The notes under the pieces: generated by a model
What the model was told of the DNA's origin: nothing
Seen by the model: only the letters and a program-made list of their open reading frames with translations
The model's database searches: none
In this document: one piece after another, positions 19,848-32,315 of the stretch
Numbering within the stretch: the first letter of the stretch is position 1
Layout: each line of letters starts with the position of its first letter
Source of the DNA: an uncultured Psychrobacter sp.
GTDB lineage: Bacteria; Pseudomonadota; Gammaproteobacteria; Pseudomonadales; Moraxellaceae
Direction: 5' to 3'
Assembly: GCF_947495825.1 (NCBI RefSeq)
Contig: NZ_CANMAH010000010.1
Coordinates: 89,857-153,856, forward strand
DNA: 64,000 bases
Program-made: the position numbers and the translations under genes

Positions 19848-22800
19848 ATGTCAATGATTTCCTCCCATACGCATTTGGCCACGCCAGATGATTTCTCTGA
19901 TAACTGTGGTTTTGGTTTGATAGCTCATATTGAGGGTCAAGCCAGCCATGATCTGGTCAAGACCGCTATTCATAGCTTAAGTTGTATGACCCATCGCGGC
20001 GGTGTTGCTGCCGATGGTAGAACTGGTGACGGTTGCGGTCTACTATTAGCAACGCCCACTGAGTTCTTTCAAAAGATCGCCACCGAGCAGCAGCTTGTGC
20101 TCAGTGACAATTTTGCTGTCGGCATGGTCTTTGTCAATGTAGATAATGATAAAGCTCAGCATAGCCAGCAAATACTTTCTGAAGAGATTACTGCACAAGG
20201 CTTAGATGTTGCTGGCTGGCGTAATGTGCCACTTGATTTAAGTATCGTCGGTGAGATTGGCCGTGAGACCTTACCTGATTTTAAGCAAGTGTTTGTCAAT
20301 GCGCCTGATGATTTGGCGGCAGATGACTTTAATCGTAAGCTGTTTGTGGCGCGCAAAAAAGCGGAGCAACGTCTGGTGGACGATGAGCTATTTTATGTGT
20401 GCTCATTGAGCTCTCAGACGATTATCTATAAAGGGTTGGTGATGCCATCAGATTTGCCAGCGTTCTTTTTGGACTTACAAGATGAGCGTTTGGCGTCCCA
20501 TATCGTGGTATTCCACCAGCGTTTTTCAACCAATACCTTACCGCGCTGGCCACTTGCGCAGCCATTCCGCTATTTGGCTCACAATGGTGAGCTTAATACC
20601 ATTACAGGTAACCGCAACTGGTCAGAGGCACGTACACCAAAGTTAAAATCAGAAAAATTGCCAGACTTAAATGAGTTAGCGCCATTGGTCAATCGCACAG
20701 GCTCAGACTCATCGAGCTTGGACAATATGCTTGAGGTGTTGATGTCTGGCGGTATGAGTCTGTTTCATGCCATGTCGATACTTGTGCCACCTGCTTGGCA
20801 AAATGTCGATAGCATGGACATGGATTTGCGCGCGTTTTATGAGTTTTATTCGCAGCATATGGAAGCATGGGATGGGCCAGCGGGTCTGGTGATCCAAGAC
20901 GGACGCTACGCGGTATGTATGCTTGATCGTAATGGTTTGCGCCCGTCACGCTGGGTCACGACCAAAAACGGCTATATCACGGTTGCCTCTGAAGTGGGTG
21001 TTTGGGACTATGATCCCAAAGATGTGCTAGCAAAAGGTCGCGTAGGTCCTGGTCAGATGCTGGTTATTGATACGTTAACTGGTCAAATTTTAGATACTAA
21101 AGCCATTGCCACTTTACTCAAAAAAGCGCATCCATACCGCAAATGGCTGCGTGAAGAAGCAACACGTATTCGTGATGATGAGCGCTTAGAAGAAGAGATA
21201 GCAGCGCAGGCGTGTCGCGGTGATACATTAAAAGCACTGCAAAAGATGTATCACATTACCAATGAAGAGCGTACTGAAATCATTCGTCCCAATGCCGAAA
21301 ATGGTCAGGAGCCTGTGGGTTCGATGGGTGATGATACGCCAATGGCTGTACTGTCGCAGCAAATTCGCCACGTTGGGGACTTTTTTCGTCAGCAGTTCGC
21401 GCAGGTGACCAACCCGCCGATTGATCCTTTGCGTGAGTCAATCGTCATGTCGCTGCAAACTTGTCTCGGTGCTCAAACCAACGTATTTGCACCATCAGAA
21501 AAAGACGCGCATCGTATTATCTTATCGTCGCCAGTATTATCAGCCAGCAAAATGCAGCAGCTTGAAACCTTAGATGATCCAGCGTTTAAAATGGCACGTA
21601 TTGATCTAAACTATGATCGTACGTTAGAGCTGTCTGGGGCTATCAACGCTATTTGTGAAGAAGTGGCACGCGCTATCCGTGCTGGTCATACATTGATTGT
21701 GTTGTCGGATAAAAATATCGTCGCCGACAAGGTACCTGCCAATGCCATCATGGTGACAGGTGCGGTGCATCATTATCTGATTGCCCAAGGTATCCGTACT
21801 GATGCCAACTTAATCGTCGAGACCGGTCTGGCACGTGATTCGCATCAAGTGGCGGTATTAATTGGCTTTGGTGCGACCTGCATTTATCCATACTTAGCTT
21901 ATGACGTCATTGATGATTTGGTCGCAACTGGTGAGCTGCTTGGCGATCCGATTCAAGCACGGGTAAATTTTCGTAAAGGCTTGGATAAAGGCTTACTTAA
22001 AATCCTATCAAAAATGGGTATCTCAACCATCGTTTCGTATCGCGGTGCACAATTATTTGAAGCCGTTGGGCTCTCAGAAGAGGTAGTGAGCTTATGCTTT
22101 AAAGGCGTGCAAAGTCGCATTAAAGGCGCTACCTTTGCCGATCTGGCAGCGGACCAAGCGCAGTTAGCGGCCAATGCCTTTAAACGTCGTGCGCCACTTG
22201 ATCAAGGCGGTTTGCTCAAATTCGTCTTTAATAAAGAGTACCACGCCTTTAATCCTGACGTAATCAACAGCTTACATACAGCAGTGCGTACTGGTGACTA
22301 CGACAATTATCGTCAGTATGCTGACCTGGTCAATAGTCGTCCGGTTGCAACCTTACGTGATTTGTTGCAACTAAAGACGGATAACAGCATCGATATTAAT
22401 GAGGTTGAAGATACTGCAAAGATTTTGACGCGTTTTGACTCGGCTGGAATGTCGCTTGGCGCACTATCGCCTGAAGCGCATGAATCAATTGCCATGGCGA
22501 TGAATACTATCGGTGGCCGTTCAAACTCAGGGGAGGGCGGTGAAGATCCAGTACGTTATGGCACGCTGCGCAACTCAAAAATCAAGCAAGTGGCTTCTGG
22601 GCGTTTTGGCGTTACGCCTGCATACTTGCGCTCAGCAGAAGTCATGCAGATCAAAGTCGCGCAAGGTGCCAAACCGGGCGAAGGTGGTCAGCTGCCAGGC
22701 GGAAAAGTCAATGCCTTGATTGCCCGCCTGCGTTACTCTGTGCCTGGGGTGACACTCATCTCACCGCCGCCGCATCACGATATTTACTCTATTGAAGATC

Positions 22801-24311
22801 TTGCCCAGCTTATTTTTGATTTAAAACAAGTTAATCCAGATGCCTTGGTATCAGTCAAATTGGTCTCGCGTCCAGGCGTTGGTACTATCGCGACGGGCGT
22901 GGCAAAAGCTTACGCTGATTTGATTACCATCTCAGGTTATGACGGTGGTACCGCAGCCTCACCACTGTCCTCTATTCATCATGCAGGCTCGCCGTGGGAG
23001 CTGGGTCTGGCTGAGACGCATCAGTCGCTACGCGTTAATGGTCTACGCGATAAAGTGCGCGTGCAAACTGATGGCGGTCTCAAAACGGGCCTTGATGTGG
23101 TAAAAGCCGCTATTCTTGGAGCCGAAAGCTTTGGTTTTGGTACCACACCGATGATTGCGGTTGGTTGTAAATACTTGCGTATTTGTCATCTTAATAACTG
23201 TCCGACAGGCGTTGCCACGCAAAAAGCTAAGTTACGTGACGAGCACTTTATTGGTGAAGCTGAGATGCTTATCAATTTCTTCAAATTTGTGGCGACTGAA
23301 ACACGCGAATGGCTTGCCGTTCTTGGCGTACGCAGTATGGAAGAGTTGGTCGGGCGTACAGATCTGCTTGACGTATTAGAGGGCAATACCGATAAGCAGC
23401 GTCACTTAGATTTAACACCATTACTATTTAGCCATCCTGCCAGTAGCGGTAAAGCGCAAACCTGCCAGGTTGAGCGTAATGAGCCGTTTGATAAAGGCTT
23501 ACTGGCTGAGCAGATGATCAGTGATATGCTGCTGAGTATCCGTAAAGGTAGCGGCGGTGATTATAGCTACTATGTCGGTAATTGTGATCGCTCTATTGGC
23601 GCGCGTATCTCCGGTGAGATTGCGCAAGTATGGGGCAATCTTGGCATGAGTGACATGCCTATTAAGCTGCACCTAACAGGCACTGCAGGACAAAGCTTGG
23701 GTGTGTGGAATGCAGGCGGCTTGCATATTGAGCTTGAAGGTGATGCCAACGATTACGTCGGCAAAGGCATGGCAGGCGGTGAGATTGTGATTTATCCGCC
23801 AAAAGACTCAAGCTTTAGCGCCCAAGAGACTGCTATTATCGGTAATACTTGTCTGTACGGTGCGACAGGTGGCAAGCTCTATGCAGCAGGGACAGCAGGC
23901 GAGCGTTTTGGAGTACGTAACTCTGGCGCTCATGCTGTCATTGAAGGCACAGGTGATCATTGCTGTGAATATATGACAGGCGGTATTATCACAGTTCTTG
24001 GACGCACGGGACTTAACTTCGGTGCAGGTATGACGGGCGGTTTTGCTTATGTACTTGATATGGATGGCGACTTCTTTGATCGTTGTAACCATGAGCTGAT
24101 TGACTTAAACCGTATCTCGAGCGAGCAAACCGAAGAGCATCGCATTTACTTGCAACAAGTGATTGAAACCCATGTAGATAAAACAGGCAGCGCTTGGGGT
24201 CAGACAATATTGGCCGACTTTGAGCATTATGTTCGTAAGGTATATTTGGTGAAGCCTAAAGCGGCCAACATTGCAACATTGCTTAAGACTACAACGGCTG
24301 ATCCACAATAA
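19848..24311 (+). CDS. gltB: Glutamate synthase (NADPH) large subunit
   Basis: Makes two glutamates from glutamine and 2-oxoglutarate with GltD. From the ATG at 19848 (AAGGA six bases upstream) the protein has 1487 residues. A 19-residue propeptide precedes the catalytic N-terminal cysteine of the mature amidotransferase domain (C20, in NCGFGLI). The central linker domain, the FMN-binding synthase domain ([12 protein letters not shown] and [13 protein letters not shown]) and the [3Fe-4S] ligands C1107, C1113 and C1118 follow in order, ending with the right-handed beta-helix GXGXG domain. An ATG at 19818 is a weaker start. gltD lies 178 bases downstream. Confidence 0.97.
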   Translation: MSMISSHTHLATPDDFSDNCGFGLIAHIEGQASHDLVKTAIHSLSCMTHRGGVAADGRTGDGCGLLLATPTEFFQKIATEQQLVLSDNFAVGMVFVNVDNDKAQHSQQILSEEITAQGLDVAGWRNVPLDLSIVGEIGRETLPDFKQVFVNAPDDLAADDFNRKLFVARKKAEQRLVDDELFYVCSLSSQTIIYKGLVMPSDLPAFFLDLQDERLASHIVVFHQRFSTNTLPRWPLAQPFRYLAHNGELNTITGNRNWSEARTPKLKSEKLPDLNELAPLVNRTGSDSSSLDNMLEVLMSGGMSLFHAMSILVPPAWQNVDSMDMDLRAFYEFYSQHMEAWDGPAGLVIQDGRYAVCMLDRNGLRPSRWVTTKNGYITVASEVGVWDYDPKDVLAKGRVGPGQMLVIDTLTGQILDTKAIATLLKKAHPYRKWLREEATRIRDDERLEEEIAAQACRGDTLKALQKMYHITNEERTEIIRPNAENGQEPVGSMGDDTPMAVLSQQIRHVGDFFRQQFAQVTNPPIDPLRESIVMSLQTCLGAQTNVFAPSEKDAHRIILSSPVLSASKMQQLETLDDPAFKMARIDLNYDRTLELSGAINAICEEVARAIRAGHTLIVLSDKNIVADKVPANAIMVTGAVHHYLIAQGIRTDANLIVETGLARDSHQVAVLIGFGATCIYPYLAYDVIDDLVATGELLGDPIQARVNFRKGLDKGLLKILSKMGISTIVSYRGAQLFEAVGLSEEVVSLCFKGVQSRIKGATFADLAADQAQLAANAFKRRAPLDQGGLLKFVFNKEYHAFNPDVINSLHTAVRTGDYDNYRQYADLVNSRPVATLRDLLQLKTDNSIDINEVEDTAKILTRFDSAGMSLGALSPEAHESIAMAMNTIGGRSNSGEGGEDPVRYGTLRNSKIKQVASGRFGVTPAYLRSAEVMQIKVAQGAKPGEGGQLPGGKVNALIARLRYSVPGVTLISPPPHHDIYSIEDLAQLIFDLKQVNPDALVSVKLVSRPGVGTIATGVAKAYADLITISGYDGGTAASPLSSIHHAGSPWELGLAETHQSLRVNGLRDKVRVQTDGGLKTGLDVVKAAILGAESFGFGTTPMIAVGCKYLRICHLNNCPTGVATQKAKLRDEHFIGEAEMLINFFKFVATETREWLAVLGVRSMEELVGRTDLLDVLEGNTDKQRHLDLTPLLFSHPASSGKAQTCQVERNEPFDKGLLAEQMISDMLLSIRKGSGGDYSYYVGNCDRSIGARISGEIAQVWGNLGMSDMPIKLHLTGTAGQSLGVWNAGGLHIELEGDANDYVGKGMAGGEIVIYPPKDSSFSAQETAIIGNTCLYGATGGKLYAAGTAGERFGVRNSGAHAVIEGTGDHCCEYMTGGIITVLGRTGLNFGAGMTGGFAYVLDMDGDFFDRCNHELIDLNRISSEQTEEHRIYLQQVIETHVDKTGSAWGQTILADFEHYVRKVYLVKPKAANIATLLKTTTADPQ

Positions 24312-24483
24312 CTTACTGTTTATTGATTCGCCAAGATTTAAGTAAAAATTTAAGAGATTACCTCTTACTGCGCTAATATTGTAGGCAGGTAAGTGACAGT
24401 AAAAATAGGTTTATCGACCTACTGTAGACGGCATACGTCAACTGTCATTACCCACTATAGAAGAGCCCCATATAGAAGAGTAA

Positions 24484-25911
<1,428 letters not shown>

Positions 25912-26008
25912 TGTTTAAAACAAGTCCTCTGTGTAAAAATACGATAAGTATCGAAGAGTAAGTAAGTACGTAAGTTTTGTCTATTTTGTACTCGCGTGCT
26001 TTGACCTT

Positions 26009-26050
26009 TAACGTCTTTTATCTTTTAATAGATAAAAGACGTTATTTTTT
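26009..26050 (+). terminator. Strong terminator after gltD
   Basis: A perfect 14-bp stem (TAACGTCTTTTATC with GATAAAAGACGTTA, loop TTTTAATA) is followed by six T residues. Confidence 0.92.
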
Positions 26051-26127
26051 GATGGTGAGTGAATAGTTATAGTTAATTCACTCTAAAAAAGTTATGGCAA
26101 AACTGATATAAATTTTTGCAGCCTCTG

Positions 26128-26177
26128 TCTGCGCAGGCATAGCAAGCAAGAAAATTTCTATCGGCTTTGCCTACAGA
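26128..26177. repeat. Imperfect inverted repeat, possibly a dispersed element
   Basis: TCTGCGCAGGCATAGC (26128-26143) and GGCTTTGCCTACAGA (26163-26177) form an imperfect hairpin with higher G+C than its surroundings. The look is that of a dispersed intergenic repeat, but there is only one copy in this window, so that idea is untested. Confidence 0.35.
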
Positions 26178-26335
26178 TAAAATACATGACACTTTTAGTT
26201 AGTATTGGCTATATTAAATAGTAGCTGTCCGATCCATGGCTACGTAGTCAATCATCATTTAATAAATGCTGTCTACTAAAATTCTATATTATCTTTATTT
26301 TTAGATTTTTTATTACATAAAAAGAGTGATTCCAA

Positions 26336-27571
26336 GTGAAACCGACTTTTTGGCAACGTTTTACCGCCCCACTTGTTGAGCCTTATGCGCGTTATCAACA
26401 TGCTGACGTATTGCATGCTATACGTTTGGGCACAGCGGTGTTGACTGCGCTATTGTTGAATGAAGTTACCAATCTGCCGCATGGAGAGTGGACGACCATT
26501 ACGGTGTTTGTCATTTTGGGTTTATTACAATACCAAGGCGCAATTTATACCAAAGCCAAAGAGCGCATATTAGGTACCTTACTTGGTGTGGGCGTGGGGC
26601 TTGGGTTTTTGTGGTTAAGCCAAGATATCGGTAATTGGATGTGGCTATATTACTTACTTATCGGCATTATCAGCGGTATCATCGGTTATGTCGCTGTCAA
26701 ACAGTTGGGTTATATTGGTCTATTAACTGGTATTACCATGCTGATGATTGTTTCAAGCCCTGACCAAAGCAGTATCGGTCAAGATGGTCTGTACCGTGCC
26801 TTTAACATTTTGCTGGGCGCTGGGGTAGCGGTGGCAGCGACTTTAGTTTTACCCCTCAAGTCTACTTTGATGTGGCGTTTTTTGCTGGCAAGCAATCTTG
26901 AGACCTGCGGTAATCTATATGCAGGTGTCGGTAATCATATTGATGCTGACGTTTTGGTGCCCAAACCATTTAAGTATACCAAGGCCACCAGCTCAGCAAG
27001 TCTTATTTATCCTACCAGTAGCTCCGTTCCTGATACCCCAGTCAATAAAGCGTTGGTTAAGGCGCTACAAAAAATCAATAAGCGACTATTGGCAGTACGC
27101 CCGCACATTGCTGCGACAGAAAGAGAGTCGGGAATTGACAAAGAGACTTTAGAGACCATTCAGCGTACGCATCGAAATATTATCGGGACGATTGATTTAT
27201 TATTAAGTGCGGCGCCGCGCCTGGCTAACATTGAAATTGATGATGAAAATCATATCCTATTAATTCACTATCAACATGAGCTGACCCAAGCCATGTTACA
27301 CATGGCAGCAGTGCTGCGTAGCCCGAGTGATGAGGTGTTTCGGCCGATCACGCGTATCGCCGTATCAGATTATCCAAGTGTGCAAAATTTAGGGTTTGAA
27401 TGGCAAGGTTATTTTTGGCTAACCCAAACCTTGCAAGTGCAATTACAGCGGCTTAGCGATTTATTACAGACAACCAAACCTAAGTGGTTTGCAGCCTCCG
27501 GTCTTCGTTATCAGCGCCGCGAACAACGTCGAATCGAAAATAAAGGCGGCGAGACAGATCTACATCTATAA
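26336..27571 (+). CDS. FUSC-family (aromatic acid exporter-like) inner-membrane protein
   Basis: A 411-residue protein with about six hydrophobic helices in residues 25-185. A hydrophilic C-terminal half follows, with helical stretches and a basic tail. The LRLGTAVLTALLLNE-like opening (here IRLGTAVLTALLLNE), the HGEWTTITVFVIL motif and a glycine-rich TM pair are typical of the FUSC/ArAE superfamily, whose studied members export aromatic acids such as fusaric acid or p-hydroxybenzoate. The start is GTG at 26336. The gene stands alone and ends at a terminator shared with the convergent binding-protein gene. The substrate cannot be inferred. Confidence 0.8.
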   Translation: MKPTFWQRFTAPLVEPYARYQHADVLHAIRLGTAVLTALLLNEVTNLPHGEWTTITVFVILGLLQYQGAIYTKAKERILGTLLGVGVGLGFLWLSQDIGNWMWLYYLLIGIISGIIGYVAVKQLGYIGLLTGITMLMIVSSPDQSSIGQDGLYRAFNILLGAGVAVAATLVLPLKSTLMWRFLLASNLETCGNLYAGVGNHIDADVLVPKPFKYTKATSSASLIYPTSSSVPDTPVNKALVKALQKINKRLLAVRPHIAATERESGIDKETLETIQRTHRNIIGTIDLLLSAAPRLANIEIDDENHILLIHYQHELTQAMLHMAAVLRSPSDEVFRPITRIAVSDYPSVQNLGFEWQGYFWLTQTLQVQLQRLSDLLQTTKPKWFAASGLRYQRREQRRIENKGGETDLHL

Positions 27572-27602
27572 AAAAACGCTAACCTTTAAAGTCAGCGTTT
27601 TT
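27572..27602. terminator. Bidirectional terminator between convergent genes
   Basis: AAAAACGCT (27572-27580) and AGCGTTTTT (27594-27602) form a nine-base stem with A and T runs on its outer sides, directly after the FUSC-family stop. It can serve both that gene and the convergent lipoprotein gene. Confidence 0.85.
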
Positions 27603-27662
27603 ATGCGTATGCAACGCAACCAATCAATACGTGGGTTAATCGTTAAATAGAACGAAGTTGTA

Positions 27663-28808
27663 TTAACGACCAGTTTTTAGCTTATCCCAATACTGCTGAT
27701 AGACTTGTAGCGCTTCATCGCCCACATCTTCTTGGAACTCAGCTTTTGCCAGTACTTCTTTACTTGGATAAATGGCTGGATTGTTTTTTACTTCATCTGA
27801 CATAAGCTCACGTGCCGCTACGTTTGGTGATGCGTAGCCGATCTCTTCACTAACGATTTTAGCGTTCTCAGGACGCAGCAAATAATCGATAAATTGATGG
27901 GCCGCGTCTACTTGTTTGGCATTTTTTGGAATGACAAAGTTGTCCATCCAAAGTATTGCGCCTTCAGATGGGTATTTGTAAACCAAGCTCGTTAGGCCCT
28001 CGTCATTGGCCATGACCGCTTCACCATTCCATGTCATACCAAGTGCAGTTTCACCTTCAATATAGGGCATGCGCGTTGCATCTGAATTAAAGGTTTTGAC
28101 GTTAGGCATCAAAGTGGTGAGCTTATCATAAGCCGCTTTAATCTCATCAGGATTGCTACTATTACCTGAGTACCCAAGCGTGAGTAGTGCCATGCCAAAC
28201 ACTTCACGCACATCATTGGTCAGCATGACTTGACCTTTGTAATCAGGGTTCCATAGGTCATCCCAGCTATTGACGGTCGCAGGATCAACGCTATCGCCAT
28301 TGATGGCAAGCCCAGTACTGCCCCACATATAAGGGATAGAGTATTTGTTCTCAGGATCGACTTTAGTATTGGTAAACGAGGTATCTAAGTTACTAAAGTT
28401 ACTGAGCTTTGACTTATCGATTTCTTGCAACAGGCCTTCATTTGCCATTTTTTCGACATAGTAAGTTGACGGCACAGCTAGGTCGTACTGACTAGAGTCG
28501 TCAAGCAGTTTAAGCTTGGCATACATCGCTTCGTTAGAGTCAAAGGTGGTGTAATTAACCGAAATACCTGTCTCTTCCTCAAAGCCATCAAGAATCTCTT
28601 GTGGCATATACTCTGACCAGTTATACAAGTTTAGGGTCTCATTGCTGGTAGCAGTACCATCAGTCGCAGCATTGTCAGAGTTACTACAGCTGGCAAGTAC
28701 CAAGCCGACAGCGGCGGCTAACAATGCTTTAGGTACTACAAGACTCATACGTCTGGCAGCGTGAGTAGAGACTTGTGAGGGTAGGTGTGACGGTGATAAA
28801 TGAGACAA
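27663..28808 (-). CDS. Polyamine-type ABC transporter substrate-binding lipoprotein (PotD/PotF family)
   Basis: An extracytoplasmic binding protein of about 381 residues. The NLYNWSEYMPQEIL opening, the YNTFDSNEAMYAKL-like region (here YTTFDSNEAMYAKL) and the DNFVIPKNAKQVDAAHQFIDYL segment are family hallmarks of spermidine/putrescine receptors. A lipobox ends at C41 (LVLASC). The likely start is TTG at 28808, because AGGAGA (28815-28820) is six bases upstream. ATG codons at 28850 and 28748 are in frame but lack good ribosome sites. No permease or ATPase gene is adjacent, so the partners must be encoded elsewhere. Polyamine specificity is inferred from family only. Confidence 0.88.
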   Translation of the reverse strand: MSHLSPSHLPSQVSTHAARRMSLVVPKALLAAAVGLVLASCSNSDNAATDGTATSNETLNLYNWSEYMPQEILDGFEEETGISVNYTTFDSNEAMYAKLKLLDDSSQYDLAVPSTYYVEKMANEGLLQEIDKSKLSNFSNLDTSFTNTKVDPENKYSIPYMWGSTGLAINGDSVDPATVNSWDDLWNPDYKGQVMLTNDVREVFGMALLTLGYSGNSSNPDEIKAAYDKLTTLMPNVKTFNSDATRMPYIEGETALGMTWNGEAVMANDEGLTSLVYKYPSEGAILWMDNFVIPKNAKQVDAAHQFIDYLLRPENAKIVSEEIGYASPNVAARELMSDEVKNNPAIYPSKEVLAKAEFQEDVGDEALQVYQQYWDKLKTGR

Positions 28809-28870
28809 AGTAGCTCTCCTAAATGGACAAAAAAGTAAAAATTGAGACATGTTAAGCAATGAGCTGCAAT

Positions 28871-28898
28871 TTGACAGCAGTAACTATACTGTTATGGT
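28871..28898 (+). promoter_or_regulatory. Candidate promoter upstream of the SDR gene
   Basis: A perfect TTGACA (28871-28876) is followed after 16 bases by TATGGT (28893-28898), about 190 bases upstream of the SDR start in a divergent spacer. The -10 match is weak. Confidence 0.3.
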
Positions 28899-29090
28899 CA
28901 TCGTAAGCGATTATTTAAAGGGTAGTAGTCCGAATTTGTCTGGTTTTGATGTAAAGGTCATAGATGCGGTTGGGCACTACGATAACCGACAACCATGATA
29001 TGATTGTCATCACTAAAAGCTTAGTAACTTTTAAATCTAAAACTTTATACACCCTAATATCTTAATAACATTACATAAAGGATGGATATG

Positions 29091-29888
29091 ATGAGTCAGA
29101 CCAGTACGGTTATTCCAGCGCTCTTAACTGGCAAAGTCGCCATCGTTACTGGCGCCAGTCGTGGCCTTGGGGCCCAGATTGCTCAGCAAATGGCTGCAGC
29201 AGGCGCTCTCGTCTGCGTGAACTATCTCAACAGTAAAGCCGCTGCTGACAAAGTAGTGGCAGACATTGAGGCGACTGGTGGACAGGCATTTGCTTATCAA
29301 GCGGATGTCACTGAGATTGAGCAGGTCAAAGCAATGGTGAACGAGGTCATTGCTCGTTATGGTCGCATCGATATCTTGGTCAATAATGCTTTGCCAAGTT
29401 ATCAGTTTGATCCCAGTGCTGATTATACCAGTATTGAAACTGTCAAATGGACACACTTTTCTCAGCAAATGGATGGTATCGTCAAGGGCGCTGTTAATAC
29501 AGTGCAAGCAGTATTACCACAGATGAAAGCGCAGCAAGTAGGCAAGATTATCAATATCTCAACCAACCTTGTTTATAATCCGGTCGTCACTTATTACGAC
29601 TATACGACGGCTAAATCTGCATTGATTGGGCTGACACGTAATTTGGCCGCGGAGCTGGGTCAGTATGGCATACGCGTGAACTTGCTGGCAGGTGGACTGT
29701 TAAAAACCACGGATGCAAGCAGTTTAACGACTGAAGAGGTATTTGATTATATTGCCACCACCACACCATTACGGCAAGCGACTTCAGTGGCTGACTTTGC
29801 CAATTCAGTGTTGCTAATGGCATCTGATTTGAGCTTAGCTATCACAGGGCAGTCCATCGCTGTCGATGGTGGTTTAACAATGCCTTAA
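29091..29888 (+). CDS. Short-chain dehydrogenase/reductase (FabG-like)
   Basis: A 265-residue classical SDR. The cofactor loop is TGASRGLG (20-27), the NNA motif is at 98-100 (with Leu in place of the usual Gly), and the catalytic residues are S157, Y171 and K175 (YTTAK). The C-terminal ITGQSIAVDGG is typical. Several ATG codons cluster at the start; 29091 is eight bases from AAAGGA and is preferred over 29088 or 29082. Annotated homologues are often called 3-oxoacyl-ACP reductase, but the substrate cannot be told from sequence and no fatty-acid synthesis gene is adjacent. Confidence 0.88.
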   Translation: MSQTSTVIPALLTGKVAIVTGASRGLGAQIAQQMAAAGALVCVNYLNSKAAADKVVADIEATGGQAFAYQADVTEIEQVKAMVNEVIARYGRIDILVNNALPSYQFDPSADYTSIETVKWTHFSQQMDGIVKGAVNTVQAVLPQMKAQQVGKIINISTNLVYNPVVTYYDYTTAKSALIGLTRNLAAELGQYGIRVNLLAGGLLKTTDASSLTTEEVFDYIATTTPLRQATSVADFANSVLLMASDLSLAITGQSIAVDGGLTMP

Positions 29889-29996
29889 CAACACTTTAGT
29901 ATGTTGGTGCTACACCTTGAATGCTATAAAACTTATAAAATTAGAAGAATCATGGCTTAATATAGTCAGTTTGTTCAAAATTAGAAGAGAAAAAAT

Positions 29997-30260
29997 ATGA
30001 ATAACCGCAAACGTGCTGGGATTATTGTTGCATTAATTGGACTAGTAGGTTTTATGGCGATGTTTAATGCAGGTTCTCCGACCTCTATTGTAGACTGGCC
30101 AGTTGAGACCTATATGGGGATGGCCTTTACGATTGGCTGGTTAAGTAGCATGCCCAATTGGTTGGCTTATGTATTGGCAGCGTTGGTGCTTATTCTTATG
30201 ATCGTAGGATTTTATAGAATTGGCGGCTGGATATATAGTTTGGTAACTCATAAACGTTAG
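29997..30260 (+). CDS. Small two-helix membrane protein
   Basis: An 87-residue hydrophobic protein with membrane helices at about 8-24 and 57-80, joined by a loop with WPVETYMGMAF. It has a basic C-terminus (THKR) and an AGAAGAGA ribosome site. It follows the SDR gene by 108 bases and is closed by a strong terminator. The family is not recognised. Confidence 0.7.
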   Translation: MNNRKRAGIIVALIGLVGFMAMFNAGSPTSIVDWPVETYMGMAFTIGWLSSMPNWLAYVLAALVLILMIVGFYRIGGWIYSLVTHKR

Positions 30261-30342
30261 GTGCTGGCGCAGTACTGTTTTCAATTTAACTCTTTTATTA
30301 TGAAATGACGGTACTTAATTAACCCTTACATACTATTGATTG

Positions 30343-30380
30343 GCGATAGATTAGAAATATTCTAATCTATCGCTTTTTTT
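30343..30380 (+). terminator. Strong terminator after the small membrane protein
   Basis: A perfect 14-bp stem (GCGATAGATTAGAA with TTCTAATCTATCGC) has a three-base loop and is followed by seven T residues. Confidence 0.93.
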
Positions 30381-30566
30381 ATTTCTAATATCAAGTTTTT
30401 GATTAGCTGTAATTTGGGTATTACCAGATATTGCAAAAAATTTGTTTTATAGGCCAAAACTGTTTGTTTCTATTTCTCAATTATGTTTCAATCTCAACCT
30501 TTTATCGGTGTTTTCATACACTTTAAACATAATCACTTTACTTAAACTTTAAATGGAGCAATGGCT

Positions 30567-32186
30567 ATGCAAGGAAGTAATTTGCCAAATGGTAGTCCGC
30601 CAGACAGTAATTTTGATAAAGCAACGCAAAACTCACGTATGCAAAAGTTTTTAAAGGGTGTTGAGTGGCTTGGTAACTTGCTACCACATCCTGTCATTTT
30701 ATTTGTTTGGATGTCCGTGCTGTTATTGGTTCTCTCAGCAGTGATGTCTTACTTTGGTGTGTCAGTAATCGATCCAAGGCCAGAGGGCACAAGCGGACGT
30801 AGCGCTGATGGTATGATTGAAGTCGTCAATCTGTTAAATGGTGAAGGGTTAGCCCGTATTGTTGAAAATTTAGTCACCAATTTTACGGGTTTTGTGCCAT
30901 TGGGTACAGTGCTAGTCGCTTTGTTAGGCGTTGGTATCGCTGAATACTCTGGCATGATATCAGCCGCTTTGCGTGGTCTGGTCATGAACGCTCCAAAGAA
31001 GATGGTGACCTTTACCATCGTATTTGCAGGTATCATGTCAAACACCGCCGCCGAGCTTGGTTATGTGGTATTGATACCACTGGCGGCAGTTATCTTTCAC
31101 TCACTTGGTAGGCATCCGCTGGCCGGTCTGGCAGCAGCATTTGCTGGGGTATCAGGTGGTTATAGTGCCAACTTGCTATTAGGGACAGTGGATCCACTGC
31201 TTTCAGGGATTACCCAAGAAGCGGCTCGTATCATTGATCCAGCTTACACCGTTGGCGCTGAGGTCAATTGGTACTTCATGATAGCAAGTACCTTTTTGAT
31301 CAGTGGCCTTGGTTATTTTGTCACAGAAAAAATCGTTGAGCCAAGCTTGGGTGAGTATAACCCTAAAGACGCTGATGATGCTTCCGTACTAGAGACGCAA
31401 ATTGAAAAAGTATCGTCGCTGGAGAAAAAAGGGCTGTTATGGGCAGGTATCAGCATGCTCATATTCTGCTTATTGCTAGCTTGGACAGTGGTGCCGGCCG
31501 ATGGTATCTTGCGTAATGCAGAGACTGGTATGGTATCAGGGTCGCCATTTTTAAAAGGCATTGTAGTCTTTATTTTTGTGTTCTTTGCGATACCAGGTTA
31601 TATCTACGGTAAGATTACTGGTAGCATCAAAAGTAACCAAGACGTGGTTGATGCTATGAGTAACGCCATGAGCTCATTGAGTATTTATATTGTATTAGTG
31701 TTCTTTGCGGCACAGTTTACCGCTTTCTTTAAGTGGTCAAATCTTGGCTCAGTGATGGCGGTGTCTGGTGCGACCTTCCTAAGCGATATTGGCCTTACTG
31801 GGCCCTTATTGTTAGTTGGCTTTATCCTAATTTGTGGTCTGGTCAACTTGATGCTTGGTTCAGCATCTGCTCAGTGGGCAGTAACTGCGCCCATCTTTGT
31901 ACCGATGCTTATGTTAACGGGTTACGCGCCAGAGATGATTCAAGCGGCATACCGTATTGGTGATTCAACGACCAATATTATTACTCCTATGATGAGCTAT
32001 TTCGGTCTTATTTTGGCGGTGGCGATGCGTTATAAAAAAGATACCGGGGTAGGGACGTTGATGGCAATGATGTTGCCATACTCTATGGCGTTTTTGATTG
32101 GTTGGACCATTTTGTTCTCTATATGGGTTTTCGTTCTAGGCCTACCTGTAGGGCCTGGCGCAGAAACCTTCTATCCTGCGCGGTAG
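30567..32186 (+). CDS. AbgT-family transporter
   Basis: A 539-residue polytopic protein with about a dozen membrane helices. Hallmarks of the AbgT family include the WLGNLLPHPVILFVW entry helix, NFTGFVPLGTVLVALLG, the GGYSANLLLG hairpin motif and the GSASAQWAVTAPIFVPM/GDSTTNIITPMMSYFG second hairpin. Studied members export sulfonamides or import p-aminobenzoyl-glutamate using an ion gradient; which applies here is unknown. GGAG at 30555-30558 favours the ATG at 30567 over 30561. No abgA/abgB hydrolase genes are adjacent. Confidence 0.93.
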   Translation: MQGSNLPNGSPPDSNFDKATQNSRMQKFLKGVEWLGNLLPHPVILFVWMSVLLLVLSAVMSYFGVSVIDPRPEGTSGRSADGMIEVVNLLNGEGLARIVENLVTNFTGFVPLGTVLVALLGVGIAEYSGMISAALRGLVMNAPKKMVTFTIVFAGIMSNTAAELGYVVLIPLAAVIFHSLGRHPLAGLAAAFAGVSGGYSANLLLGTVDPLLSGITQEAARIIDPAYTVGAEVNWYFMIASTFLISGLGYFVTEKIVEPSLGEYNPKDADDASVLETQIEKVSSLEKKGLLWAGISMLIFCLLLAWTVVPADGILRNAETGMVSGSPFLKGIVVFIFVFFAIPGYIYGKITGSIKSNQDVVDAMSNAMSSLSIYIVLVFFAAQFTAFFKWSNLGSVMAVSGATFLSDIGLTGPLLLVGFILICGLVNLMLGSASAQWAVTAPIFVPMLMLTGYAPEMIQAAYRIGDSTTNIITPMMSYFGLILAVAMRYKKDTGVGTLMAMMLPYSMAFLIGWTILFSIWVFVLGLPVGPGAETFYPAR

Positions 32187-32232
32187 TTGTTCGTTGAATA
32201 ATAGCTAAAGAAATGTAGTCGTTACTCAAAAT

Positions 32233-32266
32233 AAAAACCCTTGTCAGCTATTGGCAAGGGTTTTTT
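32233..32266. terminator. Bidirectional terminator between abgT-like and HAD genes
   Basis: AAAAACCCTTG and CAAGGGTTTTT (plus a G-U and a C-G pair) form a stem with A and T runs on both outer sides between two convergent genes. Confidence 0.9.
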
Positions 32267-32315
32267 ATGGATTACAAAAAAAGGGCTATGGGCAGTTTTG
32301 CTTACGCTGTCCTGA

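Larger units (their letters stand above)
25912..26335. other. Spacer between gltD and the FUSC-family gene
   Basis: The 424 bases contain the gltD terminator (26009-26050) and an imperfect inverted repeat (26128-26177). No coding region is supported. The last 100 bases are AT-rich and probably hold the promoter of the next gene. Confidence 0.6.

Noticed and set aside
26128..26177. Possible tRNA-like or CRISPR repeat
   Set aside because: No cloverleaf, no repeated spacer-repeat units; only one imperfect hairpin.
29124..29507. 127-codon minus-strand frame
   Set aside because: Antisense to the SDR gene, whose motifs are complete on the plus strand.
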